A stretch of 64,000 nt of DNA, taken from positions 558,001 through 622,000 of the forward strand of contig NZ_CP109499.1 in the NCBI RefSeq assembly GCF_036231965.1. Reading direction: 5' to 3'. This DNA is from Streptomyces sp. NBC_01428 (GTDB lineage Bacteria; Actinomycetota; Actinomycetes; Streptomycetales; Streptomycetaceae). Positions 58,773 to 64,000 of this stretch are shown piece after piece. Every line of letters starts with the position of its first letter. The first letter of the stretch is position 1. The position numbers and the translations under genes were made by a program. The notes beneath the pieces were generated by a model. The model worked only from the letters and a program-made list of their open reading frames with translations, searched no databases and was not told the DNA's origin.

Positions 58773-59780
58773 TCACCTCATGACGGCGTCGGGGTGGTCG
58801 GAGACGTAGTCCCGCATCACGGCGAGGAAGCTCGGGTCGGGCCTCAGGCCCAGTGCGGCGGCACGCCGGCTGTCGAGAACGGACGGCCATGAACCCACGA
58901 TGGCCTCGACGGCCGGGTCGGGCGCTACGGTCACCAGGTCGACGGCGGATGCGCCGCCCACCTTCCTCAAGGTGTCGAGCATGTCGGCGACGGAGACGGT
59001 GAGCGCGGGAAGGTTGACCGGCAGTCGGCCCGTCAACTTTCCTACGCCTAGGCCGCGTTCGGCCTCCGCGACGCGGAGGATGCCCTCGATGGTGCGCCGC
59101 GGCGACGCCAGCGCGACGCGCGTCCCGGGATCCACGGGGCAGATGGCGGGCAACTTCGCGAGGGGTTCGCGGATGATGCTGGACAGGAACCCGGATGCTG
59201 CCGCGTTCGGGCGTCCCGGCCGCACCACGACGGTCATCAGCCGGGCGACGCGACCGTCGACGAATCCGCGGCGGGTGAAGTCGCCGAGGACCTGTTCACA
59301 GACGAGCTTCTGCATGCCGTAACTCGACTGCGGCAGCGGCACGGTCGACTCGCTCACCGCGGGTGGCAGGGGCAGCGCGGCGTCCGGGCCGTAGACGGCG
59401 AGGCTGCCGGCGAACAGGACCCGTGGAACGGGACCGCCGGTGGACGACTGTGCGCGGGCCGCCTCCAACAGAGCGCGCGTGGTGTCCACGTTCGCGCTCA
59501 TGCCCAGGTCGAAGTCGGCCTCGCACTCGGCCGAGACGGCGGCGGCCAAGTGGAAGACCACGTCGACCGGCGCCGTGAACACCTCCCCCAGGGTGTCGGT
59601 CAACTCCCCCTGCACGACGTCCACGAGGGGGTCATCAGCCGACGCGAACCCGGAATCCACGAGCCGGTCGACCAGCACCAGGCGGGTGATCGGCGCACCG
59701 CCGAAGGTCCGCGTCCGCAGCAGGCTCCCGACGAGCAGGCGACCGAGGAACCCGTACGCCCCCGTGACAACGATCCTCAT
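58773..59780 (-). CDS. denD: D-erythronate dehydrogenase-like NAD-dependent epimerase
   Basis: 335 residues from ATG at 59780 with GAGAGGG upstream. Rossmann motif MRIVVTGAYGFLGRLLVGSLL; the DenD-type blocks VDVVQGELTD, DVVFHLAAAVSAECEADFDLGMSANVDTTRALLEAAR and SSYGMQKLVCEQVLGDFTRRGFVDGRVARL (YxxxK catalytic pair) and VVVRPGRPNAAASGFLSSIIREPL are characteristic. The enzyme oxidises D-erythronate or related four-carbon acids in sugar-acid catabolism. The usual partner genes (otnK, otnC) are not here. It could instead act on another sugar acid. Confidence 0.82.
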   Translation of the reverse strand: MRIVVTGAYGFLGRLLVGSLLRTRTFGGAPITRLVLVDRLVDSGFASADDPLVDVVQGELTDTLGEVFTAPVDVVFHLAAAVSAECEADFDLGMSANVDTTRALLEAARAQSSTGGPVPRVLFAGSLAVYGPDAALPLPPAVSESTVPLPQSSYGMQKLVCEQVLGDFTRRGFVDGRVARLMTVVVRPGRPNAAASGFLSSIIREPLAKLPAICPVDPGTRVALASPRRTIEGILRVAEAERGLGVGKLTGRLPVNLPALTVSVADMLDTLRKVGGASAVDLVTVAPDPAVEAIVGSWPSVLDSRRAAALGLRPDPSFLAVMRDYVSDHPDAVMR

Positions 59781-60008
59781 ACGACGCCCTCTCATCCCTC
59801 GCGCCCGACCTCCCGGAACGGTGGATGCGGCGACGTCACGTCCGCACCCTCCGCTGTCGTGCAGCATCCTCGTGCCGGGGCGAATCCACCACACCGCCCT
59901 GCCGCCGCGCGTCGGGGAGACGCCGGTCACCGGTTTGGTCATGACGTAGGTCGTTTGCCCGCTGGATCATGCCCGCCTCTGGAACCCTGGCAGGTCTAGG
60001 CTCGGCGC

Positions 60009-60362
60009 ATGACCTTGGAATGGGAGCAGCTCGTTGTCGACTCGGTGGATCCTGCGGCGTTGGGGCAGTGGTGGGCTGATGCTCTCGGTTGGGTTGTGGT
60101 CGACTCGTCCCCTGATGAGTTCGAGATCCGCCCGACGCCAGATCGCCTGCCGGGACTGCTCTTCGGCCGCGACCCCGGGAACAAGACGGTGAAGAACAGG
60201 CTGCACCTCGACTTCAGGCCGGACGACCAGGCCGCCGAGGTGGCCCGCCTCCTGGCCCACGGCGCCCGCCACGTCGACATCGGCCAGGGCGAACAGCCAT
60301 GGGTCGTCCTGGCGGACCCGGAAGGAAACGAGTTCTGCGTCCTCGGCCCACGACGGCAGTAG
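60009..60362 (+). CDS. VOC-superfamily protein
   Basis: 117 residues from ATG. VOC fold with WEQLVVDSVDPAALGQWWADALGW, KNRLHLDFRPDD and WVVLADPEGNEFCVL. The KNRLHLD block is a glyoxalase_6 (PF18029) feature also seen in the related gene at 61424. Substrate unknown. First of three same-strand genes. Confidence 0.88.
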   Translation: MTLEWEQLVVDSVDPAALGQWWADALGWVVVDSSPDEFEIRPTPDRLPGLLFGRDPGNKTVKNRLHLDFRPDDQAAEVARLLAHGARHVDIGQGEQPWVVLADPEGNEFCVLGPRRQ

Positions 60363-60370
60363 GTGGGGGC

Positions 60371-60432
60371 GTGGTCCGGCATGTGTGCGTGGTGGGGTCC
60401 CCCGCGGCAGCACGCTGCGAACGCCGGACCAC
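60371..60432 (+). terminator. Possible terminator after the VOC gene
   Basis: GTGGTCCGGC and GCCGGACCAC 10-bp perfect arms, 42 bp apart with further internal pairing. Confidence 0.45.
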
Positions 60433-60515
60433 GATTCACCGCCGCCGGGATCGACGGCGGCGGCAGCCCGGAAAATCGTTGTTCGCCTGTCGGAGCGCGG
60501 TGATAGACAGTCCGC

Positions 60516-61298
60516 GTGGCCACGACTCTTGAGTTCCCTGTCCTGCTGCGGATGATCGACGAACGGGCGTCCGCGTTCCGGGCCGTTGTCGCTTCCGCGC
60601 CCAGCCTCGCTGTGCGGGTGCCGACCTGTCCCGAGTGGACGCTGCGGGATCTGGTGCAGCACCTGGGTGAGGTGCACCGTCGCTGGGCCGCCACGGTCGC
60701 CGCAGGCCCTGCCGACACCCGGCCGACTCCGGCCGCTCCGGAGGGGGCCCCGATCGTGCCGCAGGACCGCGAGGCGTTGCTGGCCTGGTCGGCGGAGTCC
60801 ACGGAGCAACTCCTCGGTGCTCTGCGGGATTCCGGCCCGGACCGGGGCTGTTGGACGTGGTGGGGTGGGTCGCAGTCGCCGCAGACGTGTGGTGCGGTCG
60901 CCCGGCACCAGGTCCAGGAGGCCGCCGTGCACACCTATGACGCCCAGATCACCCTGGGCAGCCCGGAACCCCTGCCCCAGCAAGCGGCACTCGACGGTGT
61001 CGACGAGTTCCTGTCCACCTGCTGCTCGGGGCCCGACGCGTGGCCGCACGAGCCGTGTGTCGTCGACTACGAGGCCACCGAGGGCCGCTCCTGGCGCCTC
61101 ACCCTCACCGCCGACGGCACATCGGCCTCACCTCTCCCCACACCCGGCGAGACCCCGACCGAGGCCGACGCAACCATGAAGGGCACCGCCGGCGACCTGG
61201 TCCTGGCCCTGTACGCCCGCATCCCGGTGACCTCCCTGAAGATCGAGGGCGACGGCCGCATCTTCGACCGTCTTCTGGCGTGGGACCCGGATGCGTAG
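60516..61298 (+). CDS. Maleylpyruvate-isomerase-fold family protein
   Basis: 260 residues from GTG. DinB-like bundle with VRVPTCPEWTLRDLVQHLGEVHRRWAATV and QVQEAAVHTYDAQITLG (His-containing metal-site helices), followed by the MDMPI C-terminal domain (WRLTLTADGTSASPLP, GTAGDLVLALYARIPV). Same family as the 35904 gene but longer, with a complete C-terminal domain. Mycothiol use is a family property; the reaction is unknown. Confidence 0.88.
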   Translation: MATTLEFPVLLRMIDERASAFRAVVASAPSLAVRVPTCPEWTLRDLVQHLGEVHRRWAATVAAGPADTRPTPAAPEGAPIVPQDREALLAWSAESTEQLLGALRDSGPDRGCWTWWGGSQSPQTCGAVARHQVQEAAVHTYDAQITLGSPEPLPQQAALDGVDEFLSTCCSGPDAWPHEPCVVDYEATEGRSWRLTLTADGTSASPLPTPGETPTEADATMKGTAGDLVLALYARIPVTSLKIEGDGRIFDRLLAWDPDA

Positions 61299-61423
61299 GT
61301 CGCGGCAGGGGGCCTCAGCGGCGTCCTCCCGTTCACAGACCCGACCTCGATGCACCCCCTGTCCGTGGCGCCCGAAGCCCAACTCGATGGCGGATGGTGT
61401 CGAGGTCGGGAAAGCTCGGGTTC

Positions 61424-61807
61424 ATGGTTTCAGTGATTCAGAACGTTGCCATCGACTGTGCCGACGCCTACGCGCTCGCTCGGTTCTGGAGCAGTGTGAC
61501 CGGGCGGCCGGTGCATCCGGAGGACGGGCCCGGTGTCCGTGAGACTCAGGTGATGTTGGAGCAGGGTCCGGTGCTGTATTTCAACCAGGTCCCCGAGCCC
61601 AAGACGGTCAAGAACCGGGTCCATCTGTGTCTGCGCCCCAAGGGTTCGCGCGATGAGGAGGTGGAGAGGCTGCTGGGGCTCGGTGCCACCTTCGTCGGCG
61701 ATCACCGGCATCCCGATGGTTCGGGATGGGCGATCCTCGCCGATCCCGAGGGCAACGAGTTCTGCGTCCTGCGCAGCGAGTCCGAGCGGGCCGGCGTCAG
61801 CCCCTGA
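61424..61807 (+). CDS. VOC-superfamily protein
   Basis: 127 residues from ATG. VOC fold: IQNVAIDCADAYALARFWSSVTGRP, KNRVHLCLRPKG, WAILADPEGNEFCVLRS. It is related to the 60009 gene (shared KNR-HL and ADPEGNEFCVL blocks), so the two flank the maleylpyruvate-isomerase-like gene as duplicates. Confidence 0.88.
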   Translation: MVSVIQNVAIDCADAYALARFWSSVTGRPVHPEDGPGVRETQVMLEQGPVLYFNQVPEPKTVKNRVHLCLRPKGSRDEEVERLLGLGATFVGDHRHPDGSGWAILADPEGNEFCVLRSESERAGVSP

Positions 61808-61823
61808 GAGGACCGCTGGACCT

Positions 61824-61853
61824 GGCCGGCCTCCTGCCGCGGAGGTGCCGGCC
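61824..61853. terminator. Bidirectional terminator
   Basis: GGCCGGC with CTCC/GGAG and GCCGGCC arms between the convergent VOC and GH13 genes. Confidence 0.65.
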
Positions 61854-61873
61854 CTGCCAGGGGCCGACGTGGC

Positions 61874-63574
61874 TCACCCGCCCGCCACCCGCTCCGCGTC
61901 GTCCGCCGACGTGCCCCTGCGCAGCCAGCGGTAGCCGTAGGGCGGGAGTTCCACGGGGAGTACGCCGTCGTCCGGGATCGTGAGGGCTGCGTGGTGGTCG
62001 TCCAGGAGGTCGGTGAACCTCGTGCCGGGGGTGGAGTCCGGCACGCGGAGGCGGGCGGTGACGGTGTGGCCGGAGAAGTTGTGGAGCGCCAGGACGCTGC
62101 CGTCGGTGGTGTGGCTGAAGTGGGCCAGGACCGCTCGCTCACCCGTGTCGAGCACGCGGTACTCGCCCCAGGCCAGTTCGGGAGCCTCCCGGTAGCGCTC
62201 CACGAACAGCCGGATGCGGCTCAGCAACGAGCCGGGGTCGCGGCTCTGGTCGTAGACGTTGACCTTCCTCGGGGTGAAGGCGCCGTCCGCGAGCGGGTTG
62301 GGGAACTTCTCGGGGTCGGCGGTCGAGAATCCCGCGCCCGTCTCGGGAGTCCACTGCATGGGGGTGCGGACGGCCTGACGTCCCTCGGCGGAGAGGTTCT
62401 CCCCCATGCCGATCTCCTCGCCGTAGAAGAGGACCGGGGTGCCCGGGAGGGTGAAGAGCAGGCTGTAGGCGAGTTCGACGCGGCGCCGGTCGCCGTCGAC
62501 CATGGGCGGCAGCCTGCGTCGCAGGCCCCGGTCGTAGAGCTGCATGTCCTTGTCCGGGCCGAAGGTCTCGAAGACTTCGGCGCGTTCGGCGTCGGTCAGC
62601 TTGTCCAGGGTGAGTTCGTCGTGGTTGCGGACGAACGTGGCCCAGTGGGCGTCGCGCGGGGCGGCGGGGCGTTCCCGAAGTGAACCGGCCAGCGGCCCCG
62701 CGTCCTCGCGCGCAAGGGACAGATACATCTGCTGCATGCCGACGAAGTCGAAACACATGGTGAGTTCGTCACCGCGGTCCGAGTCCGGGTCGCCGAAGAA
62801 GCGGGCGAGGTCGCCGTACGGAAGGTTCACCTCGCCCAAGAGGACCGACTCGCCGTTGCGGCGGCCGAGGAAGGCGCGCAGATCGGCGAGGTAGGCGTGC
62901 GGGTCCGGCAGCGCGCCGGCGTCGTCCTGCCCGTCCGTCTCCAGCAGGAAGGGCACGGCGTCGACCCGGAACCCCGACAGACCGAGCTGTGTCCAGAAGC
63001 CCATGACGCGGGCTATCTCGTCCCGCACTGCGGGGTTGGCGACGTTCAGGTCGGGCTGCTGCTTGTAGAAGCGGTGCAGGTAGTACTGGCCGCTGCCCTC
63101 GTCGTACTCCCAGAGGCTGTCCTCGGCGTCGGGGAAGACCACGCCCTGGGGGCCGTCCTCGGGAGGCTCGTCCTGCCAGACGTACCAGTCGCGGTGGGCC
63201 GAGTCCCGGCTGGAACGCGCGTCCTTGAACCACGGGTGGTCCTCGGAGGTGTGGTTGACGACGAGGTCGGCGATCACGCGGATGCCGCGGTCCTTGGCGG
63301 TACGGACGAACTCGGTGAAGTCACCGAGCGTGCCGAGGCGGGGGTCGACGCCGTAGAAGTCCGTGATGTCGTACCCGTCGTCGCGTTCGCGCGTCGGATA
63401 GAAGGGCATCAGCCACAGGCAGGTCACACCGAGCCGTACGAGATGGTCAATGCGCTGGGTGAGGCCGGCGAAGTCGCCGATCCCGTCGCCGTTGCCGTCC
63501 TGGTAGGTCTCGACGTCCAGGCAGTACACCACCGCGTTCTTCCACCACAGGTCGGACGTGCGGGTCAGACGCAT
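61874..63574 (-). CDS. GH13 trehalose-synthase-like alpha-glucosidase family enzyme
   Basis: 566 residues from ATG with AAGGAG five bases upstream. (beta/alpha)8 GH13 blocks: DVETYQDGNGDGIGDFAGLTQ, RVIADLVVNHTSEDHPWF, GFRVDAVPF (nucleophile Asp), VLLGEVN (acid Glu) and FVRNHDELTLDKL (third Asp), then the C-terminal beta domain (LALHNFSGHTVTARLRVP). The order and the NHTSE and NHDEL motifs fit the trehalose synthase / maltosyl-transfer subfamily; amylosucrase-type activities cannot be excluded. Cytosolic, no signal peptide. The start overlaps the upstream oxidoreductase stop by 10 bp, so the two are coupled. Confidence 0.9.
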   Translation of the reverse strand: MRLTRTSDLWWKNAVVYCLDVETYQDGNGDGIGDFAGLTQRIDHLVRLGVTCLWLMPFYPTRERDDGYDITDFYGVDPRLGTLGDFTEFVRTAKDRGIRVIADLVVNHTSEDHPWFKDARSSRDSAHRDWYVWQDEPPEDGPQGVVFPDAEDSLWEYDEGSGQYYLHRFYKQQPDLNVANPAVRDEIARVMGFWTQLGLSGFRVDAVPFLLETDGQDDAGALPDPHAYLADLRAFLGRRNGESVLLGEVNLPYGDLARFFGDPDSDRGDELTMCFDFVGMQQMYLSLAREDAGPLAGSLRERPAAPRDAHWATFVRNHDELTLDKLTDAERAEVFETFGPDKDMQLYDRGLRRRLPPMVDGDRRRVELAYSLLFTLPGTPVLFYGEEIGMGENLSAEGRQAVRTPMQWTPETGAGFSTADPEKFPNPLADGAFTPRKVNVYDQSRDPGSLLSRIRLFVERYREAPELAWGEYRVLDTGERAVLAHFSHTTDGSVLALHNFSGHTVTARLRVPDSTPGTRFTDLLDDHHAALTIPDDGVLPVELPPYGYRWLRRGTSADDAERVAGG

Positions 63575-64000
63575 CGGTACTCCTTCGCCGTGGCGGGGAA
63601 CGGACGGGTGACGTCGAGCTGAGGCAGCACCTCTGCCCCGAACGCATCGATGAACGGGCCCTGTTCGCGGCCCACATGGTGCAGCATCACGCTGTCGAAG
63701 CCGAGGTCGGCGTACTCCTGGAGCCAGGCCGTGTGCTGCCCGAGATCGGAGGAGACGTTGACCGTGCGCGCGACCTGCTCGGGCGTGACGTGCTCGCTGA
63801 CGATGTCGAAGAGTTCCGCGGAGTCCAGGTCCCAACTGGCCGGGGGCGAGTGGACGTTGGTGCGCCACTGGTCGTGGGCCAGCGCCAGCGCCTCGTCCTC
63901 GTCGGGTGCCCAGCTCAGGTGGACCTGGAGGTGCAGGGGACCGCGGCCACCCGCGTCCCGGTAGGCGTCAGCGATCTCGCGCAGCCGTTCGCGCGGTGCG
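63565..64000 (-). CDS. LLM-class flavin oxidoreductase, C-terminal part
   Basis: Partial gene entering from the right edge; 144 complete codons are visible, ending at TGA 63565-63567. The sequence includes LREIADAYRDAGGRGPLHLQVHLSW, DEDEALALAHDQWR and WLQEYADLGFDSVMLHHVG with a final EVLPQL, the end of luciferase-like F420/FMN-dependent enzymes. It fits the TIGR03885 non-F420 group, which is often next to trehalose synthase genes. It overlaps the GH13 gene by 10 bp. The N-terminus lies outside the window. Confidence 0.88.
   Translation of the reverse strand, partial: APRERLREIADAYRDAGGRGPLHLQVHLSWAPDEDEALALAHDQWRTNVHSPPASWDLDSAELFDIVSEHVTPEQVARTVNVSSDLGQHTAWLQEYADLGFDSVMLHHVGREQGPFIDAFGAEVLPQLDVTRPFPATAKEYRCV

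Noticed and set aside
1..64000. CRISPR arrays, insertion sequences, rRNA genes
   Set aside because: No regularly spaced repeats, transposase or rRNA sequence was seen.

Overview
The window is high-GC actinobacterial DNA, most likely from a Streptomyces chromosome. Evidence for this includes GTG and TTG starts, purine-rich ribosome-binding sites, Tat-type signal peptides on large secreted glycan enzymes, GlxA, SARP-era and other typical regulators, TerD, DUF4232, DUF1062 and maleylpyruvate-isomerase-fold proteins. It looks like accessory-to-intermediate chromosome with no phage, insertion sequence or CRISPR array.

Layout. 0-11 kb: the end of a FUSC-type membrane protein, a secreted GH92 alpha-mannosidase, a large STAND-type ATPase, a methyltransferase divergent from a TetR regulator with two palindromic operators, a four-helix-type membrane protein and a LacI regulator. 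11-21 kb: a secreted GH87-like beta-helix glucanase, a small HTH/YqeY operon, small membrane ORFs, TerD, GNAT, DHFR-like and VOC genes, and a 1041-residue Tat-exported toroid/discoidin protein. 21-25 kb: a Tat-exported protein of unknown function, two translationally coupled isochorismatase-family genes (one a lipoprotein) and a divergent GlxA-type regulator. 25-35 kb: a complete assimilatory nitrate/nitrite operon (nasA, a frameshifted NAD(P)H/FAD subunit, nirB, nirD, narK), divergent from siroheme/tetrapyrrole genes (a uroporphyrinogen-III synthase fused to a winged helix, then a sirohydrochlorin chelatase). 35-42 kb: a phosphatase, methyltransferase, epimerase and oleate hydratase. 42-53 kb: a 1417-residue subtilase with Asp-box repeats and its divergent TrmB/LuxR regulator, a fasciclin protein, an MFS + M20 peptidase operon with a divergent double-Lrp regulator. 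53-64 kb: lipoproteins, DUF1062, an atypical glycine tRNA with its own terminator, a GH127 enzyme with a ricin-type lectin domain, D-erythronate dehydrogenase, a VOC/maleylpyruvate-isomerase/VOC group, and a GH13 trehalose-synthase-like gene followed by a flavin oxidoreductase that runs off the window.

How the parts connect. Three secreted glycan-active genes up to 54 kb apart (GH92, toroid protein, GH127) carry the same perfect 12-bp palindrome GACAACGTTGTC at their 5' ends, which suggests one LacI-type regulon; the LacI gene at 9.9 kb is a candidate regulator. The nitrate genes are arranged with 4-base start/stop overlaps and face the siroheme genes across a GlnR-like box, so substrate reduction and cofactor supply are probably co-controlled.

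The strongest unusual items are the atypical tRNA-Gly (T-loop UGC in place of the usual UUC, all glycine identity elements kept), the dispersed palindrome regulon and the single-base frameshift in the nitrate reductase flavoprotein.
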